Position numbers and translations under genes: made by a program
The notes under the pieces: generated by a model
What the model was told of the DNA's origin: nothing
The model's input: only the letters and a program-made list of their open reading frames with translations
Database searches by the model: none
Shown here: positions 20,130-30,034 of the stretch, in pieces
Layout of the letters: the number at the start of each line of letters is the position of its first letter
Numbering within the stretch: position 1 is the first letter of the stretch
From: Tanypteryx hageni
Taxonomy: Eukaryota > Arthropoda > Insecta > Odonata > Petaluridae
Length of the DNA stretch: 64,000 bases
Assembly: GCA_028673005.1 (NCBI GenBank)
Contig: CM054113.1
Span: 173,150,837 to 173,214,836, forward strand
Direction of reading: 5' to 3'

Positions 20130-21670
20130 GAGGAAAGGTAAAAATAAGATAAGGGTGGCAATAAGGATTTGTCGGAAGCCCATCGCCGTGATTGGGGAGC
20201 CGCTGGGGATATAAAAGAAACATTAAGGGGTAAGGCCCGTCTTCGCCGAAATGGAATCGATGCTTTTTTCATCTATACCCATTAACTCGTAAAATCTTAC
20301 ACTTATAATGACAGAATGAAATTGGCTTTTATTATAATAGGTATTAGTTATCAGTCATTACTTTCCGAAAAAGTACAGAAAATATGCGGTATTCCGTTGT
20401 GATCAGGCAAGAAAATGAGTTAGTGTTTCGAACGCAAAATTCTCAAGGTGTACGAATCGATAGAAAACCCATTTTTTCAAGCCACTTAAACTTGGATGTT
20501 TAGAAAGAACAAATTTATTGCGTGAATAAATAACGTTTGTTTGCGCTTTTTATAGTCCAGAAATCGACACACAAACCCCTAGTTTCAAGTAAAAACTTCG
20601 ACAGTGATTATGACTAGCATGGCTCGGTTTAAAACATATTTATCTTTGTACTTCACATTGTCATGACAATCTTTAGAGATATAAATTAAAAAATAGCTCT
20701 TGAAATTTATTTCCTTCGGAATGCTTTATAAAACATATTTTCCAAAAATTAGCATCTGTAAAGGGGGATGGGGGTCGTCCTGCATTCGAGGTCGTCTTAT
20801 AGTCAGTTTAATACGGCGTTTGATTCCGCATATACATACACATGCATACGCACATTAAAACATTAGGGAAAATCCCTGCCCTAAAGTGTGTTCGATAAGT
20901 GAGGATATTTCACCGCGAGGTGTAACACGTGTTGTCTCGGATAATGTTTTTTTATCATTTCCCTTTATTACTGACCGCCACTGCGCTTTAATGCGCAGCA
21001 AGAGCCGCGCCTTGTACAGGCGCGGCTCTTTCTGCTTCTGAACTTCATACACTTTTTTATTTCTAGAAGCTTCTCAGGTTCCCCTTTTTCTAAAGGTTTT
21101 CCTCAGCATCTCTTATATACTCTATTTTATATCGAAAGGTTTCGTGTTTCTCGAGGAATTTCTTTTATTACGACGCAGGTTGAAAGGATTTAATATTGTG
21201 CAGTCAAAGAAAAAGTTCCCTGCGAGTTAGTCATGAATATCACTCGGGATTATTAGTTATTCGACGGCGTTTGTTGATTTCTTCCTTTTCGCGTGATCGT
21301 GCTTCCAAATTGTATTCTCCGAATCGAGATCTAAATAGGTTTTTTTAAAGAAAGCGGGTTTAATTATTTTTCATGTTCACGTGCGGATTGGACCTTTGGA
21401 TATGAGATTTTTTGCTTTACTGGTATTTCGAAAACTTTATATGTTGGATGTATATGCTCAGAATTTATTCATTTTAGTACGTTCTGCTGCTTGAATCTGA
21501 GAGGGAAGTCGTAGTAGTCGCATGTTTTTTAGAAAGAAGTGATTTGTACGTTTTTGCAGACTTTCTATACGGGTGTTTGTATTTTATTTTTCTGAGATAT
21601 TTTGCCAATTCATTAGAGTTAATGTGTATATAATATTTTAACGTCGTAAGTGTGGTGTATATGTAATGTA
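20130..21670. other. Non-coding stretch with one structured GC-rich spot
   Basis: No recognised gene. It contains the hairpin cluster at 20981-21035 and a transposon-end-like duplication of GGTCGTC around 20770-20800. The rest is AT-rich single-copy-looking sequence. Confidence 0.5.
20981..21035. repeat. GC-rich double hairpin with mutually exclusive pairing
   Basis: A perfect 12-bp stem AAGAGCCGCGCC-TTGTACA-GGCGCGGCTCTT (21000-21030) extends by 4 more pairs past one mismatch to 20995-21035. Immediately upstream, CTGCGC-TTTAAT-GCGCAG (20981-20998) forms a 6-bp hairpin. GCAG at 20995-20998 belongs to both, so extending the big stem would break the small one. It looks like a terminator by shape, but nothing else here is prokaryotic. 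Confidence 0.8.
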
Positions 21671-21675
21671 TATAG

Positions 21676-21953
21676 CAGGGATGGCCAAAATTACTTACCC
21701 TCGGAGCCGCATTCGATAATATTCAGAAGCTGGAGAGCGGTATATCACATTCTTTGTTCATAAATTTACAAATAGTAAAACATAATCTGTATCGAAAGCA
21801 ATTCAGATACCTATAATACATATCCCTTATGCATCCCCAACACGTTTCAAGTCACATTACGACCTCTTCTGTAGTGAAAAACGCTGGTACTCCTCTGAGT
21901 GTAAATTTAAAAGAGCCGCATGAGGCTCGGGAGCCGTGGTCTGGCCACCACAG
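21676..21953 (+). mobile_element. hAT MITE with GAGCCGC subterminal repeats, 278 bp
   Basis: The left end CAGGGATGGCCAAAATTACTT and the right part AAGAGCCGCATGAGGCTCGG..TGGTCTGGCCACCACAG follow the familiar hAT pattern CAGGG..GGCCAAA / GAGCCGCATG..GCTCG..TTTGGCCACCCCTG. The ends TGGCCATCCCTG (complement of the left end) and TGGCCACCACAG agree at 9-10 of 12 positions. An 8-bp duplication cannot be fixed because the right flank is a TA microsatellite. The element is non-coding. Confidence 0.65.
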
Positions 21954-21955
21954 GG

Positions 21956-21956
<1 letters not shown>

Positions 21957-22007
<51 letters not shown>

Positions 22008-22010
22008 ATA

Positions 22011-22055
<45 letters not shown>
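21957..22055. repeat. (TA)n microsatellite, ~99 bp, with ATA interruptions
   Basis: A nearly continuous TA run broken by TAATAATAATATATTA around 22003-22020. It starts right at the 3' end of the hAT MITE, so it may have grown from a TA-rich target site. Confidence 0.95.
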
Positions 22056-22057
<2 letters not shown>

Positions 22058-23233
22058 TAATAAAAATATGAATAAGAAGGCAATCAACGTACCTATATCA
22101 TTAGACAAATTAAACTTGAAAACATCATAGACCTTTATTTTTATAACCGCTTGCCAAAGTGAAATAATGCCACGTGCCTACGGCCCTGATTTTCCTAGCA
22201 ACGTTTTGTTTATGCTCTTTGTTTCTCTTATATGATGCTATCTTTGAAAAGTGAATAAATATTTATTATTGCATTTCATCAGCGAGGGTATGGTTCTGGG
22301 ATTTGCACTCCGCTCTGCTTAATTGGATGTTGGCGCTCATTGCGAATTTACGTGGAATATCTGCGCAATGCGGTATGATTTCTTTTCCGTCGAGAGGAGA
22401 AAAATTGTTCTTTTTTGTGTACTGGATATCATTCCAACAATCCAATTACCAATTTCGTTTATTCAAATAATGGATCTCATTAAAAATGAATCCTCAATTT
22501 TTGACGGTAAACATATTTGGCCATGAGAAATGTCCTAATAGGTTTTCCGTATAAGTGCCAAATACGTCGTTTTTTCCCGCACCATATAACCAAGCCTATA
22601 TTTACTAACAAAGTCCACTTGGGAAGGCTCCACTTTGTAGAAAGATTCCTTTTAAATGAAAAAGAAACTTTTAAATTTCCACTAACATTACTATATTTAC
22701 TCGTTATATTGTTGGTGTTTTTCGCGAAAACACATTGGAACACAGTAAACCTTTTTCTATTTGTTTAAAACGATTCAGCCAGATGTTTAAAATAGTCGGT
22801 CGAAAATCATTTCTTGGATGAGCTGCAGGCTCAAACCTTTTGCCTGAACTATCAGCGTCGTATTTTGGCATTTTTTTCTTGTGGAAACGTTTGTTGTGAT
22901 ATTAATTTTGATGTTGTGACCGCCTATTCTGAGTATTCGTGTTTAGGGTATTCGAGGAAAATACGTCTCATTAAATAAATTCGATATTTCATCTATAAAT
23001 AATAAATCCTCTTTCCTTTAAGAATGCTTATTATGTACGACTAGCCAATATCCCGTCCAAGTTGAAAATAGGTTTGATCGTAGTTTGCTTGTATGTTCGA
23101 TTGTAGTATCTCTTTTCATCCAACTGCTGTTGAGTGAATTTAAATCTTCATCTTCGGGTTCGTTCCCTGGTCAATCGTCTTCGACGATCTTCAAATGTGT
23201 CCTCACTATTATCCATTTTAACGTCACTTGATT
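22056..23233. other. Non-coding stretch, no gene recognised
   Basis: AT-rich with no recognised gene. The overlapping frames at 22480-22768 on both strands are mutual shadows with no family resemblance. A 73-bp segment at 22614-22686 is shared with 60908-60983. Confidence 0.5.
22614..22686 (+). repeat. Dispersed repeat copy A (shared with 60908-60983)
   Basis: TCCACTTGGGAAGGCTC is identical in both places, followed by a similar TTTGT.GAAAGATTCC and a closing AATTTCCACT.AAC, with about 70% similarity over 73-76 bp by eye. I do not recognise the family. Confidence 0.65.
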
Positions 23234-23327
23234 CTTTAACTCATGGGTTCCCAAACCCAGGTTCGCACCTCGAACTTATGATGGGTCCCGGATGATTCCC
23301 AGTTCCAAGGTGAACAAGATTGGAAAG

Positions 23328-24240
23328 GTGTACACGGAGTACACAGAGTGTACAAATGCGTTCTTTGAGATTTAACAATGTTCTCGATATTTTTCGCTCA
23401 GATGAGAATTGAACGAGAAGCAAACGAGATACGTTGTAAAATACAAGTCGGTTTTCATGTGAAGTAGTCGTAATTACTGACCGATTTTAACCAAAATTAG
23501 AATCGGTCAATTAATTTTAGCAAAATTCCCCAATACCAAATTTCATCAAAATACGTCCAGCGGTTTCCGAGTTGAAACAAAGGAACATTGTAAACTACAT
23601 GTAGGTCTTTATGTAAAGTGGTCGTAATTATTGTCCGATTTTAACCAAAATTGTAATCGGTGGACCAATTTTAGCAAAGTTCCCTAATACCAAATTTCAT
23701 CATAATACGTCCAGCGTTTTTCGAGTTCAAACAATGGAACATTGTAGCTCTTAATGTAAAGTGGTCATCATTGTTGTTCGATTTTGACCAAAATAGAAAT
23801 CGGTCGACCAATTTTAGCAAAACTCCCCAATATCAAATTTCATTTAAATACGTCTCGCGGTTCCCGAGTTGAAACAAAGGAACATTGTAAACTACATGTA
23901 AGCCGTTTGTAGTGGTCGTAATTATGGTCCGATTTAAACCAAAATTGTAATCGGTCGACCAATTTTAGCAAAACTCTCCAATACCAAATTTCATCAAAAT
24001 ACGTCCAGCGGTTCCCGAGTTAAAACAAAGGAACATTGTAGGTCTTCATGTAAAGTGGTCGTTATTTTTGTCCGATTTAAACCAAAATTAGAATCGTTCC
24101 ACTAGTTTTAACAAGACTCCCCAATACCAAATTTCATCAAAATACGTCCAGCGGTTGTCGAGTTTTAACATACGAAAGGGCCGACGGAATCGACCTCCCC
24201 TATATGTGTTCACTTTTTGCTCTTCGTGCAAAGAACGCAT
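23328..24240 (-). mobile_element. Helentron/HINE-like element with internal tandem repeats, copy 2
   Basis: Read on the minus strand it has the same parts as 11568-12050. ATGCGTTCTTTG (complement of 24229-24240) is followed by a CTATATG-containing segment (24185-24215), five ~148-bp tandem repeats, and CAAAGAACGCAT (complement of 23356-23367). It ends in a hairpin, GTGTAC-ACGGA-GTACAC, at 23328-23344. The 12-bp subterminal inverted repeats are perfect here. It sits in a hAT whose transposase remnant resumes just after 24240, so it inserted into the hAT or moved with it. Confidence 0.65.
23430..24170 (-). repeat. ~148-bp tandem repeat array, five copies
   Basis: ATACGTC (mostly ATACGTCCAGCGGTT) recurs at 23551, 23705, 23848, 23999 and 24142, giving periods of 154, 143, 151 and 143 bp. 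Each unit also carries GTCCGATTT.AACCAAAAT, AATCGGTCGACCAATTTTAGC and AATACCAAATTTCATC. The alternation of long and short periods hints at a two-unit higher-order repeat. Confidence 0.9.
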
Positions 24241-24245
24241 AATAA

Positions 24246-24375
24246 ATGTAAAGAAAGACCACCAAGAGAGGCAAGAATAAACTTGATCCTCAGCATGATC
24301 TGCGCTGCGCTCTCTCCATCAATATTAAACCAAGATTGGATCAGCTGATCACGAAGGTACAACAATCAAGAAAGC
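24246..24375 (+). pseudogene. hAT transposase C-terminal remnant
   Basis: One frame reads RKTTKRGKNKLDPQHDLRC then ALSINIKPRLDQLITKVQQS. K.RNKLD.E.DLR.ALS followed by ..PR...L is the classic C-terminal signature of ZBED-like hAT transposases. Only about 40 residues survive, between the HINE-like element and the hAT 3' end, and the upstream catalytic domain is missing. Confidence 0.75.
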
Positions 24376-24810
24376 CACTAATGACGAGGGACTTGCATTA
24401 ACAATCAGCCGAGCAAACATTGATGTTTATATTTTTATTAATTTCAAGTAAATTAGTGCTTGTAACTTTCTTTGTCCTAAAAAAATTTGAAAACTTTCAG
24501 TGAAGGAATGCCTTGATTCAATGGTCCCATTTTGTTTTTTATGCACCCATTTCAAAAAATGAACTATATACAGAAAAAATAAATGAAATTGGAAGAAATT
24601 GAACAATTTAGGCTACAACATTTTTCTAAATCTTTTATTTAACATTATGCTAATAAATCTACGGCGATTTGCTGGGGTGCTGAGTAGGTACCGGTACCAT
24701 TTGGGTCGCAAGGCGAATGTGATTCCAAATTTTGGGTCGTAGACAAAAATGTTTGGGAACCACTGCTTTAACTGATAACTAATCTAATATATTATAACCG
24801 CTGTGTCCAT

Positions 24811-24883
24811 GCCTGCGTACCTGCGTGCGTACCTGTGTGCGTCCCTGCGTGCGTCCCTGCGTGCGCCCCTGCCTGCCTGCGTC
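24811..24883. repeat. 12-bp minisatellite (CCTGCGTGCGTM)n
   Basis: About six imperfect units of CCTGCGTGCGT followed by A or C are visible, ending in CCTGCCTGCCTGCGTC. The plus strand would read as PACV repeats and the minus strand as AGTH repeats, but no surrounding gene supports translation. Confidence 0.85.
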
Positions 24884-24889
24884 TGAAGC

Positions 24890-27800
24890 CTCGAGTGACG
24901 TCACCTCCCGGCATGACCGCAAATAAACCGAGATCGGTCGTTTCGATTTCGACGAATCTTTCGCCTGAATTCACGGCGCAAACTCTTGCAGGTTTTAAGT
25001 GGATAATCGTCCCCAGGAAAGGTATGAGTTCGATACGAGGATAGTTTTCGTTTTTGCATTTGATAAACACGTAATCGGCTAGAATACAATATGTAGACCT
25101 TTATTCTTTAACATTTTAAAATATCTTACGGTCGTGACTTTGACTCGAGATTTATACTATTCTACGCAGAAAGAAATGAGGATTATTATTCTTACCGCCG
25201 ATTCTGTTGTTTAATTCGCGTTTTCTCATATTATAAGTTTAGATAAGATTTTCTCCGATTTTTCAACATTTCAAAAAGGAGTTACCTAGTTTTGCTGGCA
25301 TAGTTGATCTCAGATTTTTGCATTGTTGGACTCGGGCTTTCAAGTGCATTTGCACTAAGCTTACAATGAAACAAACACATCAAGGACAATAACCGATTGA
25401 AATTTTATGTGAAAAGTTTGGTGTATATATAAAACAAATGAAACAGGTAGCGAAGAAACTTGAAGTCAGAAACGATTCCAATGCATTGTAATAAATGACA
25501 ACTTAACATTTCAAATATGAAGATATTTCACGCTTACATTGAAAATATCATGTCGTTTGCAAATTTTATTGGGCAGTTTAAAGCAAATTACTATATTGAT
25601 AATGTTTGTTATAAATTCTTTTAATAATTAAGCAAGATCTATGACGCGTGGCCGGTGCATTTATAGTGATTACTTGATATTAAATAACCCACAGAACATG
25701 ATTAGCTGTACCATCAGAAATCCTGAACAAAACAAAAACTGTGTTGTACCGGCAAGTGTTAGAATAAATCATGTAGATCTGTGTTTTTGGTTATGACAGC
25801 GGTGTGAACTACATATATGATTATAATATTTTGAGATGGGCAATAATAGTGGTTCAACTAATAACACCCTGAGTAAAAATTTTTTGTCATAGGAACTATC
25901 GCATTGGGCCACTTCATCCAAAGTTCCCTAAATGTTTGCAGGAAGTACTGCAACGGGCCCCTAGTATCATTATATAATGACGTTTCTTACAGAGGAGGAT
26001 ATAACATTTAAAAAATAGGATAAAATGTAAACGAGCTGACAATTCACCATAAAAGGAAAATTGTGTAAATACTTACATGAACTGCAATGAGTTTTAACTA
26101 TATTTTAAGATCGCACTTTTCTTTTAACTATATTAGTTTTGAAAAATTTCCAGAAAAATCACTTTAGTTAAAGAAATTTAAATAAAAGTCATAACATATT
26201 ATTATTTCAATCCTATTTGAAATTCAGTTCCAGATATTTGCTGTATTATCAGTTTAAAAAATCCATTGAAAATTACGTGAACTATATTTAGTTTTATGAA
26301 TTCCCACCATTTGGCAATGGCGCATGATTCAGTAGTATAACATTTTTTATAATTAATTATAATTTATTATTGTTATTTTTGTACTGCAGCTCCTTATAAT
26401 CCTATAAAAATGCTACGTTCTGTTCCTCTTTCTCAGTTTCTTCTCAGTCCCCTTCTCTTTTCCTTCTTCCCTCTAATTACTTAATAGATTGTGTAAATAA
26501 TTTATCTGATCCGTATTCAAGCACTAAATTGGTGCATTTATTATGAGGCCAAGAATAGAATTCAACAATTGGGACAACAGTGGCCCAATATAAATAAAAT
26601 GCGTGAAAACGTGAAAAATCGTATTAAAACATAATTTTTGGAGATTTACGAATGAGATTTAAATTCTTCTCTTCGCATAACTAAGTTAAATACCACATCA
26701 TTGAAATAATTTAAAATGTAAACGAAAAAGGTCTGCATGTCAAGGAATGGCTTTTTGCGTGATTTATATATGCGATGCGAATTTATAACTCCGGTTAATT
26801 ATAAGATGCACTGCAAAAAAACTATGAAAATAACTATAAAAATAGTTAATTACCAAAACTTTCAATAGGAAGTTAACTGAAAAGAAATTAATGAAAAACA
26901 CGATTTTAATTATAAATAATTCGGGCGCCTTCTTTTTCTCGTACTAAAGCATTCAAAACACACTTTCCTTTCGCACGTAGTATAAGGACGACAATACAAT
27001 CTCGAGGTTTAACAAATGACATGGTCAGCAAGACAACATTTCTTTAAAAAGCTTAAAAATTTTCAATAAATGGGATTTAAACGTATAACTTGAGCGATTT
27101 CGAACCGAAGGCAAAATTCGACTATAAGAATAAGAATCTGTTTATTTTTCTTTAAAATGTTCCAGGTCCGAAGATCGTAGGTCAATTTTGCAAAAAAAGG
27201 CCTGCAAGTGAAAAAAGGTATTTTTAAGTGTTCTCTTGTGGGGATTTCTATAGAGCGTTCCGGCGGATCAACGGACGGACGGACCAACGGACAGAATAAG
27301 GATATCATGTATATAATAGTATATTTTTGTTGGTAGGAGAGAAAGGTATGTAAGGTTTCCCTATAAATCAAAGTGCAGTAATTAACTGTATACATTTATT
27401 TCAATGTAAACATTATTTTTACTTTTGCTACTTCGAGCGTAAGCAGTTCCTTCGGTTACCAATTAACCATTTCAGATAAAGCTAAATTAGCTTATTGTAT
27501 TCAATAGTTATTAAAAAATGACTGGGAGAAATATTTGATAAAATTTGTATTCGCAACGCATTGCATTTTTGCTTCGCAAGGCACTTGGCGTGATTTTTCA
27601 TAACGCAAGAAACTTCAAGTCTATTTAGCATACGTTTGAAAAAAAAATCAACAGGAACCATACCTACAGAGAACTTTTGTCTAGATCAAAACTTGAACGT
27701 ATTTTTGCTTTGAGCGTTTCGCTTATAGAACGAACAAATTTGCGCGCGGCGTCGATAAACAGAATTTTCGAAAGAGTCTGAAAACGAATAGCTTTTGAGG

Positions 27801-29052
27801 CAATATGGAAAGGGTGGCTAGTAAACCGCGGCTAAGCCTTTGGCTCCCTCATGCGCCCTCTGGGAATCGACCCGTGGAGCGAGAGAGAGGATGGGGGGAT
27901 TTTGTAATCTCCTCGTCCCAGAAGTCGTGCCTAGTCCGGCCGATCTGTGTGTGTGGGGAGGAGGGATTGTTATTTCGCCCAAGGGGACGGAAAGATTGTC
28001 GGAGTCGGAATCTCGCCGTTCCCTCCCTCCTCCCGCTCTCTCTCTCTCTCAATTCCAAACACACGTGTAGACTTGGCAGGTGGCAACAGTTCCATATATA
28101 GGCGTCATGAAACTGTCCCTGGGAGTCAAAAAGAGTAATTGAGAGATATATTGCGTCACGGCTTCCTGGAGTCACTAAAGCGATCTACAGGGACCGAATT
28201 TTTTGTTGGCAGCTTTTCGTCTTTTTATATATTTCTTTCTTGCCTCTCTCTGTCATCGTACTCGCTCGATTCCTTTTTTCCTTTCCTTTTTTTTTCTCTT
28301 TCTGTTTTTCCTTAAATCGTCTTCCGGGAAATCTGGACGACCGATAGGACTTTTATTCTCCCAAGGAATAAAAAATGAAGAGCGGTAGGATCCGTTCCCA
28401 GCCGCGTCGGCCCGCTTCTAATCCAGATATGGGGGTTATCTTTATTTTTTTACGCAAACAATTTCCATTTGTATTTACATTCAGCTCGTTTGCGAACAAA
28501 GAGATTTATGTGAGGCGAAAAAACGCCGCTTTTATCTTCCTGTGTTCGTTTGTATATCTCTATTCTCATTTTACCTCTCGGTTTGGCCTTTAAATTTTTT
28601 CGCTCCATTAGTTCTTGTCGATCCTCGTCTCTTTTATTATTTTCTCTCACGTTTTGTCTCTTTCTTTCGTCTACAATATTCACTCTCTTTTATCTTATCC
28701 AGCCTTTATTTTTTTTAGTTTATATTTGTAAGTTTGAGAACTAATTCTCTATGTTATTAGGTTTTACCCGATTACTCACTTTGTTTCTGCTTCTCTACTA
28801 TCATTTGTTTTATGCATTCCCACGATGTTTTTTCTATCGTCTTTTGTATTTCCCATTCTGCTTACTTACTTACTTACTTTTGCTCTGCTACATTCCCAAC
28901 TCCAACCTCTTTTCAAAACGGATTCTTATTCCTTATTCGCCTATGTCCTTCTATCACCTCCAAAACTTAATTGTCTTCTGTGATGATGATGTGCTCCCTT
29001 TAAACGGAACTAAAGGTACCTCTCTTCCGTGTATCGTATTTTTGTGTTTAGT
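24890..29052. other. Long non-coding stretch, no gene recognised
   Basis: AT-rich from 25100 to 27700, then C/T- and T-rich from 27800 to 29050. A 16-bp AT palindrome (TTATAATTAATTATAA) lies at 26348-26363. ACGGACGGACGGACC at about 27275 resembles sequence that often opens arthropod non-coding repeats. No exon or transposon ends are convincing. Confidence 0.5.
28861..28880. repeat. (CTTA)n tetranucleotide repeat
   Basis: Nearly five CTTA units, the last reading CTTT, lie within a pyrimidine-rich tract. Confidence 0.85.
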
Positions 29053-29063
29053 TATATATATAT

Positions 29064-29379
29064 ATCATCATCATAGGTAGTCTGTCCGTAGACAGGTCCA
29101 TGATTATTAATGGTTAAACCTGGTTCTCCATATACTCCTATTTTCCGCTGTTCTCTTCATATCTTGATAACTCTCTTTCCCTTTCAAATTTTCTACCAGC
29201 TGAAACCTTTTCCTACCTCTCCCTTTTTCCGTCTAGTTTTCCTTCTAACACGTCTTTAATCATACTCTCTCTCCTCAGCCAATGTGTAACCCAGTTTGCC
29301 TTCCACTTTCTAATAATCTGTATAATCATTCGCTTCTCTCCTACTCTTCGTAGCTCTTCATCGTTTTTCATCCTATCTG

Positions 29380-29384
<5 letters not shown>
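29064..29384 (-). pseudogene. Non-LTR retrotransposon (LINE) ORF2 C-terminus and 3' end
   Basis: Translated from the minus strand, it reads WTDRMKNDEELRRVGEKR, then RKWKANWVTHWLRR and KDVLEGKLDGKR. After a one-base deletion near the KR/GRG junction it continues GRGRKRFQLVENLKGKESYQ and ends ..RSIWRTRFNH followed by a stop. This is the well-known C-terminal tail of insect endonuclease-reverse-transcriptase LINEs (W.D...N.E.LRRV.E.R, IGH.LR, GKR.RGR). The 3' UTR runs to CTATGATGATGAT, a typical short tandem 3' tail. The copy is 5'-truncated at the TA microsatellite and frameshifted. Confidence 0.85.
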
Positions 29385-29453
<69 letters not shown>

Positions 29454-29455
29454 GT
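29384..29455. repeat. (TA)n then (TGTA)n microsatellite
   Basis: About 57 bp of TA repeats are followed by about four TGTA units. It marks the 5' truncation point of the adjacent LINE fragment. Confidence 0.95.
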
Positions 29456-29746
29456 TTGAGTTAGAAGATTATATCGAAAATGTTTTCTTCAAACGAGCTA
29501 TTGGTCTTGCTTATGAGATTTCGAGTTCAAAACAACCTAGATCCAACTGTGATCAGATGTAAAATATATTTTTATTTCTCTTTACGAAAGTCTCCCACTT
29601 TTTTCTCCGTCTAATCTTGTGCTAATGTAATCAAGATCAATTTAACTCCTACATTCACGTCGCTACAAAATTATATTTCGCGTTTTTTTTTATAAAATCA
29701 TGCTAAATTTAAATTAATCCTTCCGGGTAGACGAATAACACCAACC

Positions 29747-30026
29747 CAGGGCCGGCCAAGTACTTTAAGGGGTCCGGATGAAAGAAAGTTTTTGGGGCCC
29801 CCCTATGTCAAAAAAAACCTGCCATTTTGTACACATCAATGTTACAGCTTAGCGAGAACATGTACTTATAATTATAAAGTAACTATAATGATAATTAATT
29901 AAATAAAAAAGCAAAAATTTGTTTAAAGATGCAAATATATTATTTATACTCAACATTTGGGGAGCCCTAAAAAATCGGGGGCCCGGATGCCTGGCATCCG
30001 CTGCACCCCCCACTTGGCCGGCCCTG
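29747..30026. mobile_element. hAT MITE, 280 bp, perfect 15-bp TIRs
   Basis: The left end CAGGGCCGGCCAAGT and right end ACTTGGCCGGCCCTG are perfect 15-bp inverted repeats. The flanks CACCAACC (29739-29746) and CACCAACT (30027-30034) form an 8-bp target duplication with one mismatch. Subterminal GGGGCCC motifs appear on both sides (29795 and 29978). The ends are still perfect, so this is among the younger insertions in the window. The interior is AT-rich and non-coding. Confidence 0.9.
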
Positions 30027-30034
30027 CACCAACT

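Larger units (their letters stand above)
23242..24765 (+). mobile_element. hAT element, 1524 bp, perfect 8-bp target duplication
   Basis: CTTTAACT is present at 23234-23241 and again at 24766-24773, a perfect 8-bp target duplication. The left end CATGGGTTCCCAAAC and the reverse complement of the right end, CAGTGGTTCCCAAAC, agree at 13 of 15 positions. The right side keeps TTTGGGTCGTAGACAAAAATG, the usual Charlie-like subterminal region. The interior holds a HINE-like element (23328-24240) and, directly after it, a transposase C-terminal remnant (24246-24375). Only about 86 bp of hAT sequence remain to the left of the HINE-like insert, so the element is heavily deleted. Confidence 0.9.

Noticed and set aside
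20995..21035. Bacterial rho-independent terminator
   Set aside because: The hairpin shape fits, but there is no U-run of the right length and no bacterial gene anywhere near; contamination is not supported.
24983..25030. Possible microexon between CTTGCAG and GTATGAGT
   Set aside because: The acceptor is weak, there is no flanking exon and no conserved peptide.
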